This document shows positions 1 to 10,039 of a stretch of 64,000 nt of DNA, piece by piece. Under the pieces are notes generated by a model. The model did no database searches. It saw nothing but the letters and a program-made list of their open reading frames with translations, and had not been told where the DNA came from. Each line of letters starts with the position of its first letter. Position 1 is the stretch's first letter. The translations under genes were made by a program, and so were the position numbers. Location: the NCBI GenBank assembly GCA_038093515.1, contig JBBPSI010000035.1, forward strand, positions 62,001 to 126,000, read 5' to 3'. Origin of the DNA: Butyriboletus loyo (lineage: Eukaryota; Basidiomycota; Agaricomycetes; Boletales; Boletaceae).

Positions 1-240
1 CGTGACCGTATCTGCCGTCGATTGGACACTGTCCACGCCAGTCTTTCAACCCCCCAAAAAACTAGATGTGTCACCCACAACTCTATTGTGCAGCTCGCTT
101 GAACCCAACTAGCGACAGAATACGGCCCCATAGTAAACGTCGCCATGCCTTGCGCATTCAGAGCGTCGATGATCTGATTGCAGTCCGCTTGATTAAGTCC
201 AGTGCCCGCCACGCCGACGCGCGGTTTTCCCCAGTCAGGC
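1..240 (-). CDS. Possible 3' part of an unrecognised gene running off the left edge
   Basis: On the minus strand a frame stays open from about position 240 to the window edge and reads like real coding sequence (RVGVAGTGLNQ, then IIDALNAQGMATF). A stop lies just upstream in this frame, so it would need a splice acceptor near 240. I recognise no family. It could be a last or middle exon of a gene that continues left of the window, or a chance frame. Low confidence. Confidence 0.2.
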
Positions 241-1218
241 CCACAATGTCACGTTTCCCCACCTGGGATTGCAGCTGCGCTTGCTCCTTGTTCGTGATAA
301 GGCATATGGTCTCCGTGGCACCGCTGGATAACTCGGGGATACAAGTCAGTGAATTCCGAGGGACAGTACGACCGTCTGTTCATGTCGGGTGACAACACTC
401 GTCGACGCAGCAGAAAACCCGATCGTTCTCCCGATATTCACGAGAACGGGGACGACAGCAGCGAAACAGTGACCGACCATACGAGATGATCCACTAGCAC
501 CAGACGGTGTTTGGACGACGCTCGTTCACCGGCACCTCTCAGGTCTTTCATGACCGCGTACTTTTTATACGTTTTCACTCATAAGGTTGCGTCCGACATG
601 ATCTTCTATGATTTACTTGGCTCCGGCTCTGATACATCTTAACCCCGCAGATGTCGGGAATTGGGAGGACCAGGCGCTGCAAGCCCGCTCGTCGGTTTTT
701 TATCACCTGAGCCATCTAGAGTACGGCTGAGCACGCTCGAGGAGGGTCTCGTGCACTGCTTCGTAGGCCACGTTGACCGGATAGGGTGGATCGTCTCCAC
801 ATGGTGGTATTCATTCATCCTTAATTCACGGGTCCAAAGCTCATGGGTTATTTCTGCGCTAACTGTATCGGGGAAGAGTCTCCGTGCTGTCTGTGAACAC
901 AAACGTGAGTTCTCGCCTCTGGATGTATGCTGTCTCGTCCTACTTGGGATGCACTATTTTGGTTCCTGGTTTCGTGACCAACCAGCGTGCTCAGATCCGA
1001 ACTGGCAGCGCTTGTCCTACGATGGTACTTGTATTATGTGTCTTGTGCAACCACACAGAATGCGTTTACAGCAACCCAGCTGCTTCGGCAGAGCGCTGGA
1101 GCGTAAGTCACGAGGTAAAAGGTAAAATCCAGTGCTACAAGCATGGATTAAATTCTACCGCCGTGTGAACCGACATGGCCTTGTGTGTATCTTCACCGTT
1201 TATCGCAAGCACTCCGCC
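241..1218. other. Gene-poor stretch before NMD3
   Basis: Several short open frames on both strands overlap one another here, and none shows a recognisable domain or splice pattern. Nothing can be called. The last ~100 bases would include the 3' flank of NMD3, which ends on the minus strand at 1219. Confidence 0.3.
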
Positions 1219-3212
1219 TCAGCTGGCCTTTTCACCATCACCCAGCGTCATGTCGTCAAAATCCTCCAACAAGTCCTCCAATTGAACATCAGGGAAATCC
1301 CCTTCCTCTTCCACGTCCTCCTCATCTCCCTCCACACCCGTACCCGCACCATCGCCTGGCTCGGGACCAACCTCATCCACGTCCATCCCATACTGCCCTC
1401 CCTTCTTCCTCCCCGCGTTCGTGTCAGGCATCTTTGCGTCCTTGACTTTGTACAGGTTCACGTTCGCCCTTAACTCAGGATCCTCCTCCAAGTCCCTCAA
1501 GAACAACTCATAATCCTCCTCCACCTTCCTCTGATCCCGTCCACCCATCCTTCCAACCACACCCCTCCCACCACCCGTCTCCCCTTCCTCCCCTTCCTCC
1601 TTGGCAATACTCCGCAACTTCCACGCCCGCGTCCGAGCCTTTTTTCGCCGATTCGGATACGCCTTCTTGATAAGAATCACGTCTGGAATGCGATCTGCGG
1701 GCAGCGTCGCATAGTCATCGGAATTGAAATTGGACGCGGTGAGGTAGTAGCCCATCGCGGTATCCCCTGGTTGAAGGATCCCCCCGAGGTGCGTGCGCGT
1801 ATGCAATATCTGACTCGTCCCCCCCGCTGATTCATAGTCCATGAGGACATCCTTATCGTCATGTCCTCCTGAACTCCGAAAGGCACCTGCGAGTGCGACT
1901 TGGGCATCCGCGAGCATCCAACGGCCTCGATGCGTCCCGACGGGTTCGACGTCCAACACCGTAAACTCGACGAGATCGGTGACGCCCGCCAGCGCTGAAA
2001 ACGGGGTGCGCCAGTACACTTGTGCGCTGACGTCGACCGCCTGGAGCGTATTCACGTCCAGGAGCTGAAACGACGACCCCACACGCGTGCATATCGTCAA
2101 CGGGGAGATGTTGGAGAGCGAACGCGCTTGTTTGAGGGGAATACAGACGAGGTCGTCTTTGCAGATTGGGGCGATCTCGACCGAGTAGGTGAATCTATAG
2201 TTGGCCGTGTTCGAATGGGTATCGGTCGATAACACTTGTTCGGATCCCTTTGATCTGCACCAGTCAAGTAGTGTTAGTTTCCTGTTCTGTCAGAACCTCG
2301 CTAAAGACTGGCGACGACTGACCGCACAGGCACCACCCCTGTCAAAAATTCCACCATCCGTATCGCATGGCTCCGCTGACTATAAAAGAAATCCAGTCCA
2401 TCCCTCACTTCCTTGACTCCTACCGTATCCTTTTGCGCACCATGCTTCAAGATTAGCTGTTCGAGAAACAAAAACGTGCGTTTGTGTGCGACTTTTTGAC
2501 GGAGTTGAACGAGCGCCTTCCATGTGTTTTTCGCAGCGAGTTTGGTGCAGTCGGGACATTGGGTATGTTGGACGAGGTACTCGATCTCAAACACTTGCTC
2601 GAGAACCGTGGCGGTGAGTACCTACGTATGTTGTGATGATCGGGAGACGGAGTGATTCAGAATCGATGGGAGGAGACTATCGGACGTGTGCATGACACAC
2701 CTCTTTTTGAATCGTGAGCGAGACGCGCAAGCGCTTCGAGTGTGGTTCCGTCCAGATAAAATGGGCCTCGGTGAGGCGCACCTTGTTGAGTCCCTTGAGT
2801 CGCTTCAAACACAATGCCAGAAGCTCCTGCGATTCCGGTCGTGCGAGCGTCCACGCAGAAGGCGGAGAGAAGAATCGTTCGCAGTTTCGGCAGAACGAGA
2901 CCGATGCTAGCGTGGGTTCTTCAGGGGTTGGATTGGATGAAATACCAAGACGGAGACGTACATTGTTTTGGGATACCTTCTGTGATATCCACGCTGGTGA
3001 TGATGGGAAAGGTCGTTAGAACGCAGGGCGCCGATCCCTGATCCGTACTTGCCTGTTCCGCAGACAACCTACGCAGAGATTGGCCGAGTTGGGCTCAATC
3101 GGTGTCCCTGATCAATTGGCGTATGAAGATCGCCTGATCCTTGGAGTTGGAGGGACTCACCACAGTCAGCGCAAAGTACCCGATGTATTGCAGGCCCAGG
3201 TATGAACTCCAT
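1219..3212 (-). CDS. NMD3: 60S ribosomal export adaptor NMD3
   Basis: NMD3 binds the pre-60S ribosomal subunit and carries it through nuclear pores with exportin CRM1. Reading the minus strand from ATG at 3212 and splicing short introns gives an N-terminus MEFIPGPAIHRVLCADC followed by NLCVGCLRN and FCRNCERFFSPPSAW, the paired-cysteine zinc-binding start of NMD3. The middle has IEYLVQHTQCPDCT and FFYSQRSHA. The last exon (to 1219) has FTYSVEIAPICKDDLVC and a long acidic tail (EGDEEDVEEEGDFPD) where the export signal normally lies. About six exons. The second intron appears to start with GCAAGT (GC-AG type). The gene looks intact. A broken 5' copy lies at 7200-7798. Confidence 0.9.
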
Positions 3213-3299
3213 CGTGGGTGTGGTAGTAGGTGCAATGACTGACATTTTTCTGGAGTATGTGCTTAGTCACTCGCAAGCGATAAGATAAGATCAAGATCG

Positions 3300-3460
3300 C
3301 CCGTACAAGACCGTAAGCACAAATCGTTGGGTCCACAAGGAATTTCAACGACTATAACGCCACTTTTCCACGAAAATTCGAGTTGCAACAACAGTATAAT
3401 GAATTCTGCTACAAGGAACATCGCAACGTCCTCCCAGGTTGCATTGAGTATGGACGCCAA
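3300..3460 (-). pseudogene. Relic of the 3' end of an MFS transporter
   Basis: The minus strand reads VAMFLVAEFIILLLQLEF and then a basic end, which lines up with the last transmembrane helix and C-terminus (AIFLVAGFVALLLPFEPRGR) of the intact transporter that ends at 15095. The surrounding non-coding DNA is also alike (3260-3430 versus 15030-15170 and 7840-8010). The relic sits directly upstream of NMD3, as it also does next to the NMD3 relic at 7.2-7.8 kb. It is a leftover of a duplicated MFS-NMD3 junction and not a functional gene. Confidence 0.7.
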
Positions 3461-4270
3461 ACGGGGTTTCTCTCGGATGCCGAGATCATCGAGATGGAAC
3501 GTGGTGATGATCTCAACAGGGACCTAGATGAGTCGCGCAAGCTTAAATTCTGCATGCCTCGGGACTCTTGGTGGTTGACGTGTTCATCATTGAGGGATGG
3601 GACCCTGCGGTGTTGTTGTTCATGGATATGTATTTTTTTTTCTTTCTCCAAAAAATAATCGGCCAAAGTCAAAGAGAGCGCCTTGAACAGCCATCGTCGA
3701 CAGGTATTTATATCAACCATTATGAGGAACATTGTGATCGGGAGCGTGCGAGGTCGCCGGACCTGTGGGTTGTTCCTGTCGCTTGCAAAACGTGAACGGA
3801 GATCTTGCCTGTTCGTCGGGAAGCCGAAATACGGCACTTCCTAACTGCCTGAGAGGTAAAAAATATGAGACCATGGCGTACCGTTGGCCTGCATATCACG
3901 TTGGTGGGATCGGCCTTATAGTACTTGAAAGTATTCTCTGACGTTTTCATGGCTTACACGTGGATGCTCGCGATGCGATCTACCCACGATGCGATCTACC
4001 CGCGGTGAACCCGGGAGCTTGTTGTTGGGAATCTGAATCCATTGCTGGTATTGGCGAAGCATGTATGTAAGCCCAGCCATTCGAGCCCGGAAAGACGCGT
4101 AAGTACGTCCGCGACTTCCGCCTTTCCGACCTCAATAGCACGAGCACGAGCTGTTCCAGAAATGCCCACACGTATGAATAATAATGTGACAGGGGTGCTG
4201 AACTGACGTACATTCGTCTCCCATCTTGCGGAGACTGTTTGAGAGCGTCTTGGGATTTCATGCGCGGTAG
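3461..4270. other. Intergenic spacer with no clear gene
   Basis: Open frames on the minus strand (for example 3409-3837) show no family signature or conserved splice pattern. From about 4270 onward the sequence becomes alignable with 12210 onward, marking the start of the duplicated WD40 unit. A short minus-strand match (IVSRLQD-HDER) is shared by both units near 4310 and 12245, but no gene can be built from it. Confidence 0.35.
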
Positions 4271-4700
4271 GTCGCGAGTGGGTATAATGCAGAATATACG
4301 CTCGTCATGAGCCGAGTCCTGCAGCCGAGATACGATGCGCACCCAGACTTGTGGCAACACTACCCTTGGCGGCGAGGAAGGATCTCGCAGATGTTGACTG
4401 CTTGCATGACTGTCGTAAGGTCACCTAGCCGGGATCCGAGCAGGACCAAGCGCCCAAGACACTGCCTGTGCGAACAGACCTATTTGAAGAGCAAGGAAAC
4501 GCGTTCCGCACCACGAGTAACCAGCAACACCTCGTTTTCGTTCTGAAAACCAAGGCTCGGTGAGGATGTCGTCGACAAAGACCGGTGCGTAACAGTTCTG
4601 AGGAGCGAGTTGGATGTTGACAATCTAGTAAGACCCAGCAATAGTACTTGGCACTGGTGGCAATGATTGGATATATGCAGTCGCGTTCCACCTTGACGGA

Positions 4701-6735
4701 ATGCATCTTTTGGGAGGGGCCACTAGTGGGATTCGACGATGGCAACTTGCAGATGGTCAAGAGGTGGGACAGCAATCGGAAGTGGACGTGAACGACATTT
4801 CTGTGTCGAGAGACTGGATAGTCTGCGGGACTACGAAGGGGGCAAGTGTCTGGGACAGAGAGCTGCATGAAAAGGTCACGGATGTCGAGGGCAAAAACCG
4901 GGTGTACACAGTGGACATCTCCCCTGATTCAACTAGGTTTACCACCGGGACTGGAGATGATCACAACAATGCAAACATCTGGAGCATCACAAGTGGAGAG
5001 AGACCCGTTGGCCCACTCAGACACGACGGTTGGGTCACTGGAATCAAGTTCTCCCCGAATGGTGAACATATCGCTACTGCTTGGGAGGCAGATTCCATCC
5101 GTGGCTCGATTCGTGTCTTTGATAGTCACAATGGTGATCAGCTCGTCGATATCAAGGCTATCATACCCAGGCCAGCCCAAATCACTCCGCTTGCATGGTC
5201 CAACGGTGGTCAGCAAATTTTTGCTGCATTAAAGGACAACAAAATCAAGTGTTTTGAGGTTTCCACTGGGTCCCAACTTGCTGAATCACAGATTCTCAAT
5301 GATGACGATGTCAGGTCTATCGCACTGGCTACCAATGGGACCTTCATTGCTACCATTGCAGGCCAAACCATCTCATTCCTGAACACATCAACACTGACTC
5401 GGATTGGTCCAGTCATTGAGGAAGGTGAAACAATACAGTCAATCGCTCTCTCTTCAGACAGCAGTTATATTGCAACTGGACGCTGTGATGGGAAGATCAG
5501 CGTGCGTAACCTCAGCCATATTCTCCCAGACTTTTATGGCCCTGGTCAGGTAAGCATTTGTCCATTCACATTGTTAGCATGTTAGATTGTTGACACCATT
5601 AGGAATCTACTTGTGAGGAACAACAGTCGGACGAGCACCATTCGGCCTCAGACGGTCACGATAACGCGCTACCGGACTCTACCAAAGTGGGATTATTTTG
5701 TTACCAAAACAACTTGTGCTAACCCCTTTATGTGTACGACCATCAGGACGGACCTTCGAAATCTGGTCCACGCGAATCCGGGACCCACGCCGAAGATGAC
5801 AATAAAGATCTTCTCGAGGTACCCTCTCGTTCTTTTCCCCAAAAACTGAATTCTTACGATCGGATAGGTCGAGGTGACGTCAGGCACGCCCGCTGCTGAG
5901 TTCAACTTCGACGAGGTTAGTGACAACTATATTCTCCTCTCACTCCCGTGTTTACCCTGCTGTAGCCACCGTCCTCGGCATCTTCTGCACATTCCCACGA
6001 GGACGACGCACTACAGTCGGCAGATGCTGAACCCAAGGCCTCCGTTCCAGATGCATCCAAGAGTAGTCGGATACTCAAAAGGCTGCTACCGCCGTGGATC
6101 AGAAAGAATAACAAGGATCCGACATTGCATCAGCCCGGTCGAGTTCCTGGAGAGTCACGTCGACCTGCCGATCGCCATTCACGTCCCCGCTCACCGGCAA
6201 GAGTGGATGCCTCAAATGAAGGACCTTCGTGGATGGCTCCAGCTGAAGTCAACCAAGTGAGTGCTCTTTCTTGATAGACGGCCATATGTGTTGTGTTTAA
6301 CATGAGATCTTAGCGCACTTCTACCGGAAGACGAAGGGTTCGTTATCCCTCAGTTTGTATGTGGCAGAGACTCAGTAGACGTTACAGCATAGACCGCGTG
6401 CTAGGCCCAAGCACCCAACCGAAGGCACTTCTCATAGCGCACAAGGTCCTCCAGATTCAACGAAAGCAGGCCCAGTGCGTCTTTTTCTGAATGGTGGAAC
6501 CTGTCACGACATCTCGCGTCCAATTAGGTGCAACAAGCGAACGATCCGTCTCAACCCTCAGCCGCCAGGGTCTATGTAATGGTGCGCATACTTTTCTTGA
6601 GCTTACACTGTCACACTCACAATGGGTCTAGGATCAACGAGAATCAGGCGATGCTGTCCTTGCGATCAGGCTACCCGCATGGCTGTTGTGTCGTGCCTCG
6701 GGTACTGGAGATGGCACTCATGGATCTAGGTAATT
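4701..6735 (+). CDS. WD40 seven-bladed propeller protein with a low-complexity tail (copy A)
   Basis: Exon 4681-5550 encodes seven WD40 repeats with blade ends IRRWQL, ASVWDRE, NANIWSI, IRVFDS, IKCFEV, ISFLNTS and ISVRNL, i.e. one complete beta-propeller. After LPDFYGP the reading continues through at least six small exons (from about 5604, 5752, 5870, 5967, 6312 and 6530) that give an acidic, Ser/Glu/Asp-rich tail with a basic patch (RILKRLLPPWIRK), ending near 6735. The true 5' end is unclear: an apparent intron (4628-4680) precedes the first blade, but the exon upstream has a stop in the needed frame, so the start may be ATG 4701 or the gene may be 5'-truncated. The blades resemble those of the WD40-TPR-HET gene at 27.6 kb. 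WD40 propellers bind proteins; the partner is unknown. Confidence 0.7.
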
Positions 6736-6849
6736 GATGTAGCAAGCCGTGTGGATAGTTATGTACCCATGACTCACATCTTGCTGCGAGGTGATACAAA
6801 CTATATCAAAGGGCTGCGCGATTGGTCTGTGCCGTCCATGATCGAGCTT

Positions 6850-7199
6850 GAGAAAACGGTTTATCGTTTTGAGTATTGGGATCTACAGACAGTAGAGGTC
6901 TAACGTTACCCGTTCTATCCGTAATGTATGCACAGCTGTATCACTCCCAGTAGGTGACGCGCTAATGTACAAATGGCGTCTGCTCGAGGCCAAGTCCGTA
7001 TAACCCGGCAACAAGACAGTTTTCTCAACGTCTTTCCGCCTTGTCAGTTCCGAAAGGTTACCACCTCTGCCCGCACTGGCATCAACAACTCTCGGCGCAA
7101 ATGCGTGCAAGCAGGGCTCATCCTTGTCGTTGCATTCTGTCGCCCTTGCTCTAGGTTCGAATCTTGGTAACAAGCGTTTGAACCAGATGGCAATCCACC
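6850..7199. other. Spacer after WD40 copy A
   Basis: The similarity between the two WD40 units ends near 6850 (14740 in copy B). The following ~350 bases contain no recognisable gene. A sequence resembling a tRNA T-arm occurs near 7150-7170, but no cloverleaf can be closed around it. Confidence 0.3.
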
Positions 7200-7798
7200 T
7201 CGAATGGGTCCAATCCTTCTAGATGAGCTGTGCAAGGAACATGAACGTGTGTTTGCGCATGACTTTGAGGGGCTTTAATCAAGGGCTTTTCCGCGACGGT
7301 CGGGCCTGACATTAGGTATGTTGGACGAGCCACTTGATCTCCACTTACTCGAGGATCGTGGCGGTGAGAGTGAGTACCTATGTGTGGTGTGTGTGGGGGG
7401 GTATTGGAAAACGGTATGGTTCAGAATCGACAGCGGGAGGGATGTGCGCATGACATATTTCTGACATTTCCGTCCAGATGAAATGGGTCTGGGTGAGGTG
7501 CACCTTACCAAGCCCCTTGAACTGCTTCAAACATAACGGAAGAGGCTCCCCGATTCTGGTCGTAGCGTCCACTCTGGTAATGATGGGAGAGGTCCTCAGC
7601 ATATACGATGCCGATCTCTGATCCGTACTCGCCTGTTCCGCAGACAACCTACGTAGATATTGGCCGATTTTGGCTCGATCGGTGTCCTTGATTATTTGGC
7701 GTATGAGGATCGGGCGATCTTTGAAATGGTCGGGACTCACCGCAATCAAATCATTGCAAAGGGCCCAATGAATGGCAGGCCCAGGTATGAACTCCATC
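7200..7798 (-). pseudogene. NMD3 pseudogene (5' fragment)
   Basis: The minus strand begins MEFIPGPAIHW, the same first residues as intact NMD3, and later reads LCLKQFKGLGKVHLTQTHF, the counterpart of LCLKRLKGLNKVRLTEAHF. The zinc-finger exon between them is largely missing (jump near 7560-7590), introns are no longer clean, and similarity to NMD3 stops around 7200, before the main 3' exon. It covers about the first third of the gene. Like the intact locus it is followed upstream (7925 onward) by an MFS relic. Confidence 0.85.
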
Positions 7799-7924
7799 GT
7801 TCTGTAGGGATGTCGAGCCTCGCATGACCGATGTTTTTCTTATGCACTTAGTCACTCTCAAGTGACAAGATAAAATTCTCGAAAGATAGCCTCTGCATGA
7901 TTGCAAGCAAGAATCGTTCACAAG

Positions 7925-8480
7925 AATTTTAGCGACTACAACGCTGCCTTTCAGCGAGGTCCAAATGGTAACAGCGATATAATGAAACCTGCCATAAGAA
8001 ATGCCACCTAGATCGACATGGATGGGTTCAATTGGGCGTACAACGCAATGGTAGGTGTCCCGCCTCCATCAAGTCAAGTCAGCTTCGGCTTCAGATATGG
8101 AACATGGTGGTTCTTGGTCCATCAAGAACCCAAACCACTCACCGTAATACCGAGTACACAATTTGCACTTGCAACGATGGCATCTCCGGTCCCCCTATCC
8201 TTTGTAGACCAACACGGGTCACATGTGAAGCCTGCACCCACAGTCCCACGCAAGCACTGCGTCCGACGTGCGTGCGACCACCAATGCAAGAATGAATGCA
8301 CCAGTGAGGACTTGGAGTAACTCGGTCAATATCTCGCCTTCAAGATGGTCTTGCATGCCTGTTACTTGTGAATATTGAAAGGGTACCACGCCGCCTACGT
8401 GGATTGTGATTGGAAAGACCAGATGATGCCTATCGTCGAGGAAACTCGACAAGAGATAAATCCCGACGGTGTTGGGGGTC
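7925..8480 (-). pseudogene. MFS transporter relic (3' part)
   Basis: The minus strand holds TELLQVLTGAFILALVVARTS, the counterpart of TELLQVLTGVFILASTTARTS in the intact transporter (about 15500), plus alignable flanks such as 8005-8110 versus 15180-15290. Frameshifts and gaps prevent a continuous reading. It joins the NMD3 relic at 7798 in the same order and orientation as at 3.2-3.5 kb. Confidence 0.75.
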
Positions 8481-8504
8481 GGGTACCAGAGACGTCGGAA
8501 AGTC

Positions 8505-9110
8505 GAACACAGAAGTGGAGGACGGAGGATGTTGCCATTTACAATGGCGATGATGAGGCGCAAGAGACGGAATGTGTGAATGAGATTACATTCGGCCTTG
8601 AGCTGGGAACCGTTGAGCTGGGCACAAATTGGGTGCATTGTGTGTCACGCCACTCACGTGTGGCATTGTCGATAGGCTCAGCTGGTATGAATTGGGAGGA
8701 CTGGCACCAGGAGTGTTGTTGGAATGTACGCAGCTGGACTGTTGGGCTGACATGGAAGTGCTGAGCGAACAATGAGTGTGCGCTGACATGTACACGGTCA
8801 AGTCCATCTTTGGGAAATTACTTGTAATCTTGTGACAAAGAAATGCCCTGCAAGTAAATTATTCCTGGGAATGATTTACTTTGAGGGCATTTCTGTGTCG
8901 AGGGATCACAAGTAAATAATGTGTGGGCGTGTGGGCCGCAACCTCGCGGTGAGGTGGTGTATGCAGTGGAAGTCGATGGTAGCGACATTGAGAGAAATCG
9001 TCTCGAGTACTTATGCAGTCTGAAGCCGATCCGATCCGAGACACGGATCAGAAGCTCGGAAGTCCGAAGCGTCACGGTGTGCTACAACGTCGGGTTCCTC
9101 TCGCTTTGAT
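8505..9110. repeat. Tandem repeat unit 1 with internal hairpin
   Basis: This ~0.6-kb segment is repeated at 9290-9945. Shared landmarks in order are GAGGACGGA, GAGCTGGGCACAAAT, GTTGTTGGA.TGTACGCAGCTGG, GAAATGCCCTGCAAG and CGATCCGATCCGA. It contains a long inverted repeat (8818-8915) derived from the WD40 gene. No open frame longer than 130 codons is supported, and none is conserved between the two units. Confidence 0.75.
8818..8915. repeat. ~98-bp inverted repeat (hairpin) containing WD40 coding sequence
   Basis: The left arm (8818-8865) and the reverse complement of the right arm (8867-8915) match at most positions over about 48 bases, leaving almost no loop. Shared cores are GAAATGCCCT / AGGGCATTTC and TTACTTGT / ACAAGTAA. 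The right arm (GGCATTTCTGTGTCGAG) matches the sense strand of WD40 copy A at about 4795-4812. The left arm is the antisense version. A transcript would fold into a near-perfect stem. Confidence 0.75.
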
Positions 9111-9289
9111 GTTCCCTGATCCAAGTACATTGCCTGCGTAGTCGCCGACTCCTACGATAGTGGAGGAGGGCAGCAAACGGTCAGGCACCTGCAAAAGTGC
9201 ATTCTATCATGGAAAACTGTGATATAATCAACAAAGTCAAGGTTTACGTTTCGGTGTTTCGGTGAACGAACGCGCTTCAAGTTGGGGGG

Positions 9290-9945
9290 TATCAGAGACG
9301 TTGGAGTCGAATACTGAGGTGGAGGACGGAAACGATGTTGTTGCCATTTACAACAGCGAGGATGAGATGGAATGTGCAGGGTGGGCAGCAGATCGCATTC
9401 AGCTTTGAGTTAGGGAAGGATCTTTCGCCATTGAGCTGGGCACAAATGAGGTGCATTGTCGATAGGCTCAATTGGAAGGAGCCGGGTGGCACCGGGAGTG
9501 TTGTTGGAGTGTACGCAGCTGGGCTGTTGGGCTAACGTGGAAGTGCTGAGAGAACAATGCGTGTGGGCTGACATGTATACGGTCAAGTCCATCATCGGGA
9601 GATCAATCGATCACTTGTGATCTTGCGACAAAGAAATGCCCTGCAAGCAAATTGTTCCTGAGAATGATTTACTTCCAGGGCATTTCTGTGTCAAGGGACC
9701 ACAAGTGGATAGTGTGTGGGACTACGAAGGGGACAGGCGTGTAGGTCTCAACCTCGCGACGTGGAGGGGACAAAAATGGTGTTGCAGTGGAAGCTGATGG
9801 TAGCGAGCGGCGATGGAAGTCGAGTATTTATGGAGTCCGAAGCCGATCCGATCCGATCCGAAACACGGATCGGAAGCTCGGAAGCGTGTGGATGTCGCGT
9901 TCCTCTCGCTTCGATGTTTTCTGATCCAAGTACAACTCGGTGTGA
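9290..9945. repeat. Tandem repeat unit 2 with internal hairpin
   Basis: This is the second copy of the 8505-9110 unit. Its WD40-derived part is longer and better preserved: after the hairpin it continues GTGTGGGACTACGAAGGGGAC, nearly the wording of WD40 copy A at 4828-4847. It ends with three tandem CGATC units (9840-9858). Similarity to the start of the next block fades after about 9945. Confidence 0.75.
9612..9707. repeat. ~96-bp inverted repeat (hairpin), second copy
   Basis: Starts CACTTGTG and ends CACAAGTG, with GAAATGCCCTG and CAGGGCATTTC as facing core arms. It has the same architecture as 8818-8915 but a slightly different set of mismatches, so the stem has been kept while the sequence drifted. 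The outermost eight bases are perfectly complementary here. Confidence 0.75.
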
Positions 9946-10039
9946 GCGCCCAGGGCCTTGTGATTGTTTCTTACAAACAGGGACTCGCTAGCAGATGATC
10001 GACTATTATGCTGGAGTGTATGTAGCATTCATGGCGACA

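Noticed and set aside
661..1473. Several plus-strand frames of 80-150 codons
   Set aside because: They overlap each other and partly lie opposite the NMD3 end; amino-acid content is random-like.
7130..7200. tRNA-like T-arm (GGTTCGAATCTTGG)
   Set aside because: The T-loop looks right, but no matching acceptor stem, anticodon stem or D-arm can be built from the preceding 70 bases, so I do not call a tRNA or tRNA-derived SINE.
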